From: Raphanus sativus
Taxonomy: Eukaryota; Streptophyta; Magnoliopsida; Brassicales; Brassicaceae
DNA length: 64,000 nt
Assembly: GCF_000801105.2 (NCBI RefSeq)
Contig: NC_079519.1
Coordinates: 9,794,668-9,858,667, forward strand
Direction: 5' to 3'
In this document: positions 37,062-48,574 of the stretch, piece after piece
Layout of the letters: every line of letters begins with the position of its first letter
Position numbering within the stretch: position 1 is the stretch's first letter
Translations under genes and position numbers: made by a program
The notes under the pieces: generated by a model
Told to the model about the DNA's origin: nothing
Seen by the model: the letters and a program-made list of their open reading frames with translations, nothing else
Database searches by the model: none

Positions 37062-37676
37062 GAGTTATTCTTGGATTCACCCCCTAGGTTCACCAACCAA
37101 TAGAAAATTGTCATTTTAGATTTATTATCTTTTAGTTAAGTAAACAAATAATTTGTCAAATTATATTATCTTTTCAAAATAAAATGTTTTTTAAAAAAAA
37201 AAATATAAAAACGAATTGAAAAAAATTAAAGTTGTCAACAAAATACTAAACCCTAAACTCTAATACTAAACCCTAGACTCTAATCTTAAACCCTAAACCC
37301 TTGGAAAACACTAAACATGTTGTCAACAAAACACGAAACCCTAAACTCTAATCCTAAACCCTAAACTCTTAGGTAAACCCTAAACCCTTGGGTAAACCTT
37401 AACCTTTGGAAAAACACTAAACATTTAGATAAATTCTAAACTATAAATCTTGAACACTAAATTCTAAATCTTATAAATAAATATTTTTTTAAATAATCTT
37501 TTCTGAGAACTATTTTTATTTTTATTTATTTAATCTTTTTATTTATTTAAAAGCATAATATAATTGGCCAAGTTATTTTGTTTCCTTAATTAAAAGATAC
37601 TAGATTTAAAATGACAATTTGCTATTGGTTGGTGAACCTAAAGGTTCACCATAGGGACTGAACCCAAGAAAAAGTC
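37062..37676. mobile_element. Mutator-type foldback element, copy 3 (615 bp)
   Basis: Flanks CAAATAATA (37053-37061) and CAAACAATA (37677-37685) match at 8 of 9. Ends GAGTTATTCTTGGATTCACC and (reversed) GACTTTTTCTTGGGTTCAGT. Inner arms AACCAATAGAAAATTGTCAT / ATGACAATTTGCTATTGGTT-like pair. The centre has CCCTAAACTCTAATCCTAAA and CCCTAAACCCTTGG repeats. Same family as copies 1 and 2, in the C-rich orientation. Confidence 0.87.
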
Positions 37677-37685
37677 CAAACAATA

Positions 37686-39758
37686 TACAACTTTGAAACA
37701 TAATGAAAAATAAACCAATTATTTCAAAAGAGATTTAATTACTCCATACCTTGATTCGTAAAGAAAAAACATCAGATTCACAAAGATAAAACATTAGACC
37801 TTCGATTAATGAGTTTTGAAATCGTCATCGCCATGGGAGAACACCGAAGTCGAGATATTTCTTTTTTTCATTTTCACAATTTTTTTCTAAACACCGAACG
37901 GTTACAAAACAAAATTGTCGGTTAGAATAAGAGAGGGGTCATGAGCCACTAGACCAACTTAATTTGATCTAAAACACTATGGCCCTAACAAAAAATGTAA
38001 TAACAATGAGCCGATTAAATTTATTTATATATGACTCAAAGTCATTTATTTCAACGTATTTTAAATTAACTAAATTGATTTATATATTTCATATCTAATT
38101 TATCATTGTTTCATTTTAAGCTTTCTTTATATAATAAAAAATATTTTTCACACATTTGATTGTTTTCTAAAAACTCAAAAAAAATTCAATGTATCACAAG
38201 TAACTATTAACAAATACATCATTTAGTGTAAATCAAAAATTAAAAAATAAAATAAACACTCGCCCGATGGTCTAGTTCTATTTAAAAAGAGGTATACAAC
38301 TTCAGTTATATGTGATATTTCAATTCAGATTATCTCATAAAAGGTCATCATATTTAATTGTCCAAACATTTGTTTTCTTATTAAAATTATCTAAAGACCC
38401 ATATATACTTGATTCATTTGAAAATAATCTTAACTTGATATTCTCGGTTTATATATAGTTTTTCAACTTGATATTATCTAGATGTTATAAAGATATTACC
38501 TATAATTTATTTTCTGGTTTTACTAACAACTCTAACGTATAGGTCTAGTGTTTTCATGTTTTGAGGATGTTCTTCTATTTGAGTTTGTCAGGTATTTCCA
38601 TAATAATATATTGATATTTATTAACCACACTAATGGTAAAATAAAAATATAAAACATTATATAATATTAATATGGGATAAGGCACATAAAAACTATTATA
38701 AAATAATACAATACATAACACAAAATTTTCTTTTAGTTTGTCATATAAATTAAATTTTGGCTCATATAAAATTGAATCAAATTCTAGTTAACGGTTAGAA
38801 TTCATTAAAACTTTGGTCAATCTCCAACTCCAATCATACCTTTATAACCAAAAGAGTTAGATTTATATTTACTCTAGGAAAGGAAAACAAAGAAAAAAGA
38901 TCAGGTTAATACATTTCTCGAGTATGACGTTCTTTTTATACATATTATGTATTATCCTGCTATTATAAAATAACTGTGAAAAGCTGCTTTTCCTGGAAGG
39001 AAAAGATCTAAGCTTTTCATAGGATGAGACTTTTAAAGCAATTGGAGGAGTTGATTCTTGTCCTTGAATTAGTTTGGTAGTATACAATTTTCTCATTTTA
39101 AATAAGAAAATAATTTCAAAACAAATAAATAATAATAATACGGCGCATGTCTCATGTAAATACTACAAACCGAGCTGGCGAGCGTATAAAAGTTTATTCC
39201 GACGAAAGGATCTCCCGACCGTGCTTCATTCACATATGATATTAACATAAGACTCGTGCTCGTCTTCCCTTTTTTCCCGTCGCTCGTGCTCTTCTTGTGT
39301 ATATTGATGTGAATAAGAATTCTTCATAATAAAGTTCTCAAAAAGAAAGTTCTATTATATGGATTTTATTGTTATCAATATTGCTGGGAAAGTTCGAACC
39401 AAATTTCGTAAACAATTTCTAAACTCACTTTCTATTATAGTTTAGGCTAATAACAACAGAGCGAAACTAAAAAGAATCTTACTTATTTGTTAAAAGAAAT
39501 CAGGGATACTAAGCCAATTAAAAGAGAATATTGGACCTAAATAAACAAATTTGTTGACATTCAAAATTCTAGTCTACTTAAAAGAGGGACATCATATCTA
39601 AGACTTTTGACACAACATAGACAGCTTCTTGAAACCAAAATGTTTGTTCAACTATTTTTTGTATCATTATTACACAGTAGTTATCTCTTGTTAACCGCCT
39701 AAGTCTTAAAGCCTCCATGTTTGGTTTCTTTTTAAATAATAAACCCATTTAAGCTTAA
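37686..39758. promoter_or_regulatory. Intergenic DNA upstream of NHL26, no gene seen
   Basis: AT-rich, no coding frame of note. The last few hundred bases should contain the NHL26 promoter; a TATTTAA box lies near 39796, about 70 bp before the start codon. Confidence 0.4.
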
Positions 39759-39865
39759 GTGCTTATTGCTTTCTACTTTCAACACTTGTCTCCTTATTTA
39801 ACACCCTTTACCATCTCTCCTTTTTTCCTCAGACTTCCTTCTTCATCCTCCCTAGAGCTCTCCAA

Positions 39866-40525
39866 ATGTCTCAAATCTCCGAAACTTCTCCAAAGCATTG
39901 CGCCAAGAAAGGAGGGATTAACATCAACAACCGTCGACGCAAGAAACTCTTCTTCACATTCTCAACTTTCTTCAGCGGCCTTCTCCTCATCATCTTCCTC
40001 ATCTGGCTTACCCTCCATCCCGCAAAACCCGAGTTCTCCCTCACAGAAGCCGATATCTACACCCTCAACCTTTCCTCCTCCGCCACTCATCTCCTCAACT
40101 CCTCAATCCAGCTCACTCTCCTCTCCAAGAACCCTAACAAAAAAGTTGGAATCTACTACGACAAGCTACTCGTATACGCAGCTTACAGAGGGCAACAAAT
40201 AACATCAGAAGCTTCTCTACCACCTTTTTATCAATCCCACGAAGAAATCAATCTTTTGACAGCCTTTCTTCAAGGGAATGAGCTACCCGTTGCTCAGTCT
40301 TTTGGCTACCAAATCGTTCGTGATCGGGCAGTCGGTAAAGTAATCATTGGTATGAAGATGGACGGGAAGCTAAGGTGGAAGATCGGGACGTTTGTCTCTG
40401 GTGCGTACCGGTTTAATGTGAACTGTGTTGCAATCGTTGCTTTTGGACCGAACATGACCACTGATCCATTACCTTCAATACAAGGGACTCGTTGCTCTAC
40501 CGATATAATAAGATATACTGAATAA
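39866..40525 (+). CDS. NHL26: NDR1/HIN1-like LEA_2 membrane protein, NHL26 orthologue
   Basis: Intronless, 219 residues. A basic N-terminus (NNRRRKK) precedes one membrane helix at about residues 28-50 (LLLIIFLIWLTL), followed by a LEA_2/WHy-type domain with the family motif NPNKKVGIYYD (about 89-99) and the usual C-terminal Cys (NVNCVAI, GTRCSTD). The topology is type II: short cytosolic tail, bulk facing the apoplast or ER lumen. In Arabidopsis NHL26 (At5g53730 from memory) sits at phloem plasmodesmata/ER and overexpression blocks sugar export. The start at 39866 is the first ATG giving the full family length. Overlapping frame 39759-40202 is a shadow. It is the first plus-strand gene after four minus-strand ones, as in the ancestral order. 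Confidence 0.93.
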   Translation: MSQISETSPKHCAKKGGININNRRRKKLFFTFSTFFSGLLLIIFLIWLTLHPAKPEFSLTEADIYTLNLSSSATHLLNSSIQLTLLSKNPNKKVGIYYDKLLVYAAYRGQQITSEASLPPFYQSHEEINLLTAFLQGNELPVAQSFGYQIVRDRAVGKVIIGMKMDGKLRWKIGTFVSGAYRFNVNCVAIVAFGPNMTTDPLPSIQGTRCSTDIIRYTE

Positions 40526-42556
40526 TCAACAATTGATATACACTATAGTTTCTTTTGCTGTATTTTTAATGATGCTTTTGTGCTGGTAATTAGTACTACT
40601 TGTAAAGCTATAATTGAACTGTTTGTATAGAACTATATAAAGGGCATATCTTTGGTTTAAAGAAGAGGAAAGTTGATATGGTGGCTATAGGCATGCAGGA
40701 GCAATGGTTTTGCCGTATAAGCCAAGCAATTCACATGATTATTCCCCCCATCTCTTCAATAATTCATGGTGGATGTATCTTTATGAGCTCCACGCATAAA
40801 GATTTGAGATTGTTGGGTCCATATATTGTGGGTGTGTCCTGAAATCCATTTACTTTTGTATTTCTAATGATTTACTCTACTTTTGGGAAAAAGTCCAGTA
40901 AAGCGCATTTGTCCTCATGAAGTTTCTATGTTTCTCCTGAGATTCATTGATTCATCAGGACTCGAATATCCAATAAATTTTGCAATTGAATAAGATGTTC
41001 TTGTGAGAATAGATTCGTTATGTTCATTATTTATTCTATTCTTGAGACAACCTTTCTACCAACTAAACAGCAGTTTATTAAAATAGTATGACTGAGACAA
41101 GAGTCAATGATATCAAAAGTTGGAACAGAGGAGAAGCAATATGATATAAAAGTTTACAGATGCATAATAATGAACTTTTGCCAATATAAAGTCAGAAAGA
41201 GTAAACAGAACTGACAATGAGAATGTAACAGAACAAGAAGCTCTCTGTTTCTTAGATTGAGATTTCGTTTAATGCAGATGGGTGCTAATTAAGAGAATAT
41301 TGGTTACACTCATTCTTGAATATGGAAAAACTAAAAACTATATTATTTTCATATTAATACCACACATTTTGATGGTAAAAAGAATAACAGTTAACACACA
41401 ATTCTATAGATTATGATCCATGTTATCCTTAAAGATAAAATAAAAATTGACAGACGAAGAATGAGCAAAATACCAGTAATGTATTATAACGAGAAAGTAT
41501 CTCTCCGAATAATTAATCGAATTTGGGATTCTTGAGACTGAACCGTATTAGTTTGATTGATTATTCCTAGCACCAAGATAAGCATAGACAATTTCTGTAA
41601 ATTGTTGGAAGTAACTCTGAGATCTTTGGTTCCTGTTCTCCAAGGACCAAGACAAACCTGCTATACATACCTTTATTTCAAAAGAAACTATAATTCTGCT
41701 GGAGATTCGAAGAGATTAAAAAATCTAGTAACATTTTCTTTTCGCCACACAGGTCTCTTTATAAAAACAAATAGGCAAAAATCATGCAAGGACAAGGATA
41801 TAGAGAGATCAACTGTATTGTTTAATCATATAGGATATGTTAAAACATCCAAAATTGAAATTCTGTTCTTTTAACAAACCTTTTATCAGATTAACAAATA
41901 CATTCAATGACGATGCTGATGCGATCTCTTAAATGATCAAATATCTTTCTTTTTGTCCGTCGAAGCCATCATCTAGTACGATGTAAGGAGAGTTTACATT
42001 CAACCGTTTTAATATAACTTTTATTTATTAGGCATTAGGGAGCTGATTAACTTGTCAAACTCTAAGCCGTTTGATGCCAAGAAAAAAAAACTCTAAATGG
42101 TAATTCGGTAACTCCAGAAAGGTCAAATAGTCAATCGCATTTAGATATGGTGATCGCCATTAATCATTTCATACATTAGATAGGTATATACCACGAAGTA
42201 TTAGACAAGACATGTTTTGGATCAAATGGTCGGTCCAAAATTTATTTTTTTAATGTGCAAGACCGACCCATAATGCAACACGTGTTATGATTACCAAGAC
42301 TTCATCTCTAATTTTCCCAAGGTTTTTATGAGTCGATTTTTAATGATCCGCATCTGTTACATTCCCACCAACTTTTGTCACCATCCACTCCATATTAAAC
42401 ACAGCCCATACTTTTAAATAATTGAAAACCTTTATATAAATATTCGAACGAATCCTCTTCGTGTTTCTTTGTATCTATAAACACATAAATAAGAAGCTGA
42501 ATTTCACAACTTGTCACTAAATTAGAGGATCTGCGTCCCAAGGAAGATTCACAACA
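40526..42556. other. Intergenic DNA, no gene seen
   Basis: 3' region of NHL26 and upstream region of the next gene. The frame at 41557-41874 has no domain I recognise. Confidence 0.4.
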
Positions 42557-42895
42557 ATGAAGAAGAGACTGAATTTGAAGCAATTTCTGGTGACTCTCTC
42601 TGATGCATGTTTGTGCATAAATCATGTTGAGAGTAACGAGATTCAAGATACTAGCACAGACATCAAGGAAGGAGTTATATGTCCCGAGGATGAATCGGTG
42701 TTCGTAGACAAAGCTAACGTAGAAGGAAGAAGAATCAAAGTGGTGATAACTAGGAAACAGCTGGATCTCTTGTTGGCGAAGCAAGTTTCATTAGAGCAGT
42801 TGGGTTTTGTGAACGAGAGAATATTTCTCAGATCTTTTAGGAAAAATAAGTGGAAACCATTGCTCGAGTCTATCCATGAAACACCTGAATTGTAA
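42557..42895 (+). CDS. Short conserved plant protein of unknown function
   Basis: Intronless frame of 112 residues beginning MKKRLNLKQFLVTLSDACL. The central part GRRIKVVITRKQLDLLLAKQ VSLEQ resembles the short plant proteins whose shared core is a K-V-V-I-T/S-K-x-Q-L-x-x-L-L segment followed by Glu/Gln-rich residues, a family seen in small stress-responsive genes of unknown function. No signal peptide or membrane segment. A 5' leader with a TATA-like TTATATAAA at about 42430 lies some 120 bp upstream. Gene order suggests the orthologue of an unknown protein gene near At5g53710 (from memory). The frame is clean and codon use is plausible. Confidence 0.75.
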   Translation: MKKRLNLKQFLVTLSDACLCINHVESNEIQDTSTDIKEGVICPEDESVFVDKANVEGRRIKVVITRKQLDLLLAKQVSLEQLGFVNERIFLRSFRKNKWKPLLESIHETPEL

Positions 42896-43994
42896 GGATT
42901 GGGTGTTTAGTTTTTTTTAACACCTGAACCGATGATGATGATATTTGTAAATATATGTTTGTAAATGACTTGTAGTGTACGCATCATAAAGTCATCTTGT
43001 ACGTCGGTGTTGTTTTTAGTAAAAAGAAAGTTTTCAGTAATAGGCGAGCAGGGGAAAACAGAGCAAGACAGACGAGTCCTTTCTCGGTTTGGTCCAAATA
43101 TCCAATGATTGATAGATTCATTTGCCTTCACATGTCTCTTTTTAAAGACAAGAATATATGTTTAGAGAAATATAACTTTAATGCAAAAATATTCGTACAA
43201 CACTGACGTACCCAATTAGTGAAGGTGAATGAATCTATATCGTTGTAAGTTTGACCAGAGTTGAAATATGATTCATAACTTGTATCAAATGATGTAATCT
43301 TACCTCAGATATGTAACTTTTGGTTTGCGTTATCTTTCATTTAGAATGTTACACCTAACGAGACAGGACAGTGACATGATTCAGTATGCACCACTAGTTA
43401 CAAGGATCGCTGAAACTTATGCTGTGTTGAATTTTTGTTACCATTACGTTGAGACATATTTCCTTCACCAAGATGGCGCTTGATGACATGACGAGCTTCT
43501 TTTTTACATTAATAGCCTTGTTGTTAGTGAACTGCACCTTCCAACTTGATAGGATAGGAGGAGCTGGTCATACCTATTTGCAGATTTTGCTTTTGCATGC
43601 TGCGTCAGGCGGAAACATCAACATATCTATGAGTAGCTACCGCAAGCAAAAACACACATCAATCGCAATAGCTACTTGCTTAATTAGGAAAGAAGAAAAT
43701 TCATTCAAACCTTAGGGAGGCGTGGAGGTTGTAGTAGTAGTAACCTCAGACAAATTTTCTTGTTACGACAATAAATTGTCAGAGAAACAATGAGTATACT
43801 GAGACGGAAAAATTCTATTACAAATTCTCTAAACACGAATATTATTCTGTTCGACTAAAAACATAGGAACTCAAAATCTGTTGGAGAAAAACACAGTAAC
43901 AACAAAGAAAATCTCACAACGTCTTGCTTCTGTCTTATTTCCAAAAGATCGCCTCCAAATCATATTTATTCTACTTTAATCCTGAATCAATCAA
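42896..43994. other. Intergenic DNA, no convincing gene
   Basis: Frames at 42997-43206 and 43449-43715 (plus) are short and lack known motifs. The latter has a hydrophobic start (FFFTLIALLLVNC) but no family resemblance. Confidence 0.35.
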
Positions 43995-44616
43995 TCATTC
44001 CTCAAAGGTCTTCCTTTTCTTACCAGAATCCCCAACAGCAAGATCACGCTTCTTCTTTTCCAGCTTTAAACTATCCTCATCTTGCACACAGTGATATATG
44101 AGCTGATGAGTCGACCATTTCTTTTGCCCCCAGCTACAAATATTCTTAAGAGAATCATACTCCGAGGGCAGACTAGCGAGTAAAATACTTGCCACAACAT
44201 CATCTGGAATATGCATCCCGAGTTGCTTCATCTTAGCAGCAACACTCATCTTCGTCATAATATACTCCCTAACACTCTCTTCCGGCTGTTTCCTCATGGA
44301 GGAAAACTCGTCCAGCACAATCTCCACCTCTGACTTCACGTTTTTCTCATAGCATTTCTCAACCGCAGCTAAATACTCTCTGGATGTAGTAACGTCCTCA
44401 GGAACAACGCCTCTGAATTGCTGCGGGATACGGATTCTCATTATCATCAAACTTATGCGGTTGGAACGTTCCCATTGCTTGGTTTCTTCAATCTGTTTGG
44501 AAGGATCGGGATGTTCTTCCCTGAGGGAGATGTCAAGATCCATGAGGGCAAGCAAGTAACAGATGTTCTTTCCATTCCGTAAAGTTCGATCCGTTTAGCA
44601 TCGGGATCGAGTCCAC
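43995..44616 (-). pseudogene. Ty1/copia gag remnant (UBN2-type)
   Basis: The minus-strand frame starting at 44555 reads MDLDISLREEHPDP, then KQWERSNRISLMIM, EYLAAVEKCYEKNVKSE and ASLPSEYDSLKN, the standard gag domain of plant copia elements. Upstream, about 44560-44616, the preceding residues (IPMLNGSNFTEWKE) are in another frame, so a small deletion near 44560 breaks the gene. The zinc knuckle, protease, integrase and reverse transcriptase are missing and no LTRs are seen. A dead fragment. Confidence 0.82.
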
Positions 44617-46153
44617 ATTGGAAAACGCATATGTAAATCCCAACGCTGAAATATTGGAGCGTTAATATGATAGCGAAAGTGGAATACAATTGTTGAAAAG
44701 AATTAGACATAAAACCCTAATTTTGAACATAGAATGTGAAAGCAACATTCAAGAACGGCACTAAGAGTCTAAGATTCAGGCTTCTGGATTATTAAGGCAG
44801 TTTCCAAGGTACTTACCATTTTAAGTGAATGAATTAAAAAGATAATTTGATGTAACAAAACATTGAATCTAACGGCTGATAGATCGTCTGTCATCTTCGG
44901 AAAATCAAGCTCTTGATGACCAGACAAAACGGAAAAAAGACACAGTCACAAAATACCCTGATCATCGATCTTAAGCTTATTAGGGCTTGAAAGATCTATT
45001 ACATAACCGATGATTATGTCAAAAAATTGATTAATTGACCATAAAATTCACATGTGTTTCCCCAAAAGAATTCAGAAAATATGACTAACCACCAGGACAC
45101 TGTTTTGGAAAACGATGATTTTGCTTTCGGTTAGGAATAGACAATTGGTTCGTATTAGAAGAAAAAAAATCCGTAAACCGGAGTTGTGAGTTCCTCCACA
45201 TGGGTTCATAGCTGTGAGTTAACATTTCGGCATCGCCAGGGACAGAGGATCGACATGTGGCAACACGTGACTAGTCTGGACCATTTCTATGGGGTCAGGA
45301 TACCTCTGTATAATTCAAAAAAAAAGAAAAAAAAAACCCGTAAGAAACCTAATCATCCTGATCTGGAAAACATAGACTATATACCTGGATTCATGACTTC
45401 TATTGTGGGGTTCTGATTGAAGCCTTTCCTTAATTACTGCGAAGTGTGGTGGCTATGTATGTTTAGAAATTGATGGCGACGAAATATCTATCTAGGGTTG
45501 TGTTTTATAAGCAGTGGGGATTATTGTTACTAGGCAAAACAAAATTGGGAATTTGCCGTACACACAGGTTATTGGATAATTACCATTCAGAGTACTATTT
45601 TTTGTAATTAGAGAATTTGCCGAAATCTCTAGGATGTGTTTTGAACTCTTTTTTTAAATACGACACAGCGCCTACACTCCAGAAACAAACAGCCTATTCT
45701 ATATTCATACATACCCTCCACATACATGTGTATACTATACCATATCCATGCATGATAGGATTTATCACACGAGTATGAGTGGCACCTTTACATACATGAT
45801 GCAGTTATAATCCTAGATTTTGATTCGTATTTTAGAATCACCAATATATTTTTGAAATTAAATAGTTTTTATACGAACTTTTATATAAGATAGTATATAA
45901 ATCTGCCCATAAATCTAATCACATTTATCCGAAACCGATAAACTGAACCATATCAGACCGGAAATGAAACTAAAATTGTACCAAATTTCATAAATAGCCA
46001 AATGTATCCTATATCTCTGTAACTAAGGAACAAACAAAATCAAGAACTAAATGGGTAACTAAACTTTTAAAATACAAATTATATACCTACATATATTAAT
46101 TATATTCAATATCCAAACAACCAAATATCCTAAAAATACTATTATAAAATGAA
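44617..46153. other. Intergenic DNA, no gene seen
   Basis: A plus-strand frame at 45186-45416 (76 codons) is unrecognised. The rest is AT-rich. Confidence 0.4.
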
Positions 46154-46316
46154 CTAGGTTTTGACCCGCATTTTAAAAGTGGCGGACTTTTTTGTTATAA
46201 TTTAGTACAAAAAAATTCAAAGGTGATTTTTATAAAAATATTTTTGTTACTATATTGAAACTCTGATATGGATTGTCGATATCAAAATCAAAATAAGTTT
46301 TTCCTACCATATATCT

Positions 46317-46580
46317 TAGGGGTGGACACTTCGGTTATCTTCTCAGTTCGGTTCGGTTCGGGGTCGGATTGGTTTGTTTAGTTTGGTTCTAGTAATTTCC
46401 AACTGAAGTAAATCATGAGTTAGTTTGGTTCGGTTTATCGGTTCGGTTTTAAACCAAACCTTTCAGGTTGGAAAATCTTCAATCGAATTATTTGAAAAAG
46501 ATTTCGGTTCGGTTTGAATCGATATCGATTCGGTTAGTTTCGTTTGACTCGGTTCGGTTTGAATTTTTTGCCCACCCCAA
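46317..46580. mobile_element. hAT-type element rich in CGGTTCGG motifs (264 bp)
   Basis: Perfect 8-bp flanking duplication ATATATCT (46309-46316 and 46581-46588). Termini TAGGGGTGGACACTTCGG and (reversed) TTGGGGTGGGCAAAAAATTC. The body is mostly GGTTCGGTTTGG/ATCGATTCGG repeats. No ORF. It lies inside the outer Helitron. Confidence 0.82.
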
Positions 46581-47456
46581 ATATATCTAAACCGAGTATT
46601 TCTTGAAATATATTATCGTAGTAACCGATGATCCGTACTTTAACAGCGAGGTTATTTTGTTTGTACATTTTAATTTGAAAATATAAATATTTAGATCCGT
46701 GTTTCTGAAGCCAAAGTAATTTATGGTTTGAAATTATAGTAAATTTACATTTTTCTATTTTATCATATATAATTAATGTTAAGATTCACATAGATATTAT
46801 ATTTTAATTATTTTCAGTGAGTTCAAATTTTGTACCTTTAATAAAATTTGAATATGTGATATATTCATTTTTTCCAGCTTAAAATTGAATGAGTAATCAT
46901 TTATTATAAATGTTATTTTCTGTCTTATTATAATTATAAAATATTATTTTCAATTTTGATTTAAAAATAGAAATGAAACACTTATTTTGGAATTTGTAAA
47001 AATAAATATAATAGTATAATATATAGTATCTAATATAATTTTAAAATTATTTTCATATAATAAAAATGTATATGTATCCTTCTTTTGTTTGAATTTAACT
47101 AATTGGATATGTGCAGTAAAGTGTCATCACTAAGTTATGTTATAATCATATCAAAACCCCACCTATCTATGTTAGTTATGATGATAATATATATTAAAAC
47201 AAAAAAAATAAAAATGTAAGTTTACGTGGAAAAAATGTCTATGTACTATCATATATACAAATAAAAATGTGACTATTTAATTCAAATTCTATGTGAAACT
47301 ATATTAGGCTGAATATTGTTTGTTCAGATTTTCTAAAGATCTCTTCAAAATAATTTAGGTAATTTAAATATTAAATATTTAATATATTACAGTGGTATTT
47401 CTGTAAATAGTTTGAAAAATTAAGGGGATGAAAAATGTCTGCTGTTTTAATTTTAA

Positions 47457-48404
47457 CTAGATCTTGACCCGTCCGACCGGACGGGTATTTATTTTATGTT
47501 TTTTTAATTTTCTTTTAATATTAAATGATGTTTTATAATATTTAAATATAAATTTAAATTGGAAATTATTTTTTTGTTATAATAAAAATTAAAATTAAAA
47601 TTTTTTGATATAAATTTTAAACTTTCTAATTAAAATAATATAGAGGTGGGTCATAATTTTTTCCAATTCAAACATCTTTGCATCCCTCAAAAACAAAGAA
47701 AATAAATTTATAAACACATAAAATATATAACCATATTTGGAACTACAATTTCTATTAAAATAAATTTGTTGAAGAAAAATAATGTTGCGCTGTTTTTGTT
47801 TATTTCTAGAGCTTGACCCATGATATTATAAATATTTCTTTCACTTTAATTTTTTTCTCTGTACTAATAGTATACTATATATATTTGTAAATTAAAATGT
47901 ATTACATAATTGTTAATATAACATTTTAAAACATAACGATTTTATTTATTACTTTAAAATAATTATATTTTGTGATTTAATAGTCTATTATATCACAGTG
48001 TATCATATAAACAAATCTTATATTTATAACTAATTGGACTTATATATGGAAGCATTATGCTAATAATATATGAAACAAAATATTTTATATTTTATTTATA
48101 TGTTATATAAATTGATAATGATGTGTGATTTTTTATTTTATTATTTATTACTAATAAATATTAAAAATATTTAATATGTCAATACGAAATATATTAGGAA
48201 ATATATTTTGGTTAAGATTTTATTAAGGAAATCTATTTTTTAAATTAGTAAACAACATTAAATGCTTAAATATATTATTTAAATTAGGAAAATGCAATCA
48301 TACTTAGATATAACTTCATTTAATACCTCAGTGGCATGACAATGTAAATATAGTGAAAAAGTAAGGGTTAATCTAATTATGTACTTTTGTTTTAATAGTT
48401 TAGA
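47457..48404 (-). mobile_element. Inner Helitron (948 bp)
   Basis: On the minus strand it starts TCTAAACTATTAAAACAAAA (48404 downward) and ends with hairpin CCCGTCCGGTCGGACGGG, then TCAAGATCTAG (47457). An A|T target flanks it. The 5' region has the conserved ACATTGTCATGCCACTGAGG segment (reversed). No coding capacity; non-autonomous. Confidence 0.82.
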
Positions 48405-48574
48405 TTGTATTGATTACCCGGATATACTTTTATTCTAATCTTCTTTCGGGCTTTTGTGTTTGCTGATAGAATTTGGGCTTAGGTTAATTTTTTGTCTGAA
48501 TAAAGAAGCCCACAGACCAAACTATTCATCCTCTCTTCGCCGTTTTCTCACTTCCACATCTTAGACCTAATCTG

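Larger units (their letters stand above)
46154..48413 (-). mobile_element. Outer Helitron, interrupted by another Helitron
   Basis: On the minus strand the 3' end is CTAG at 46154-46157 preceded by a GCGGGTCAAAAC segment. The 5' part before 47457 reads (reversed) TTAAAATTAAAACAGCAGAC and later ATTTACAGAAATACCACTG, the conserved Helitron 5' region. The terminal bases TCAATACAA appear reversed at 48405-48413, beyond the inner insertion. Target A|T at both ends fits. No Rep/helicase ORF; non-autonomous. Confidence 0.55.

Noticed and set aside
36044..38276. A complete Helitron from the 5' end at 36044 to CTAG near 38270
   Set aside because: The CTAG near 38270 lacks a proper preceding hairpin, so only the 5' terminus is reported.
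39759..40202. 147-codon plus-strand ORF overlapping NHL26
   Set aside because: Out-of-frame shadow; the NHL26 frame carries the membrane helix and LEA_2 motifs.
43449..43715. Small secreted-protein-like ORF with a hydrophobic start
   Set aside because: No cleavage-site context, no conserved Cys pattern and no family resemblance; likely chance.
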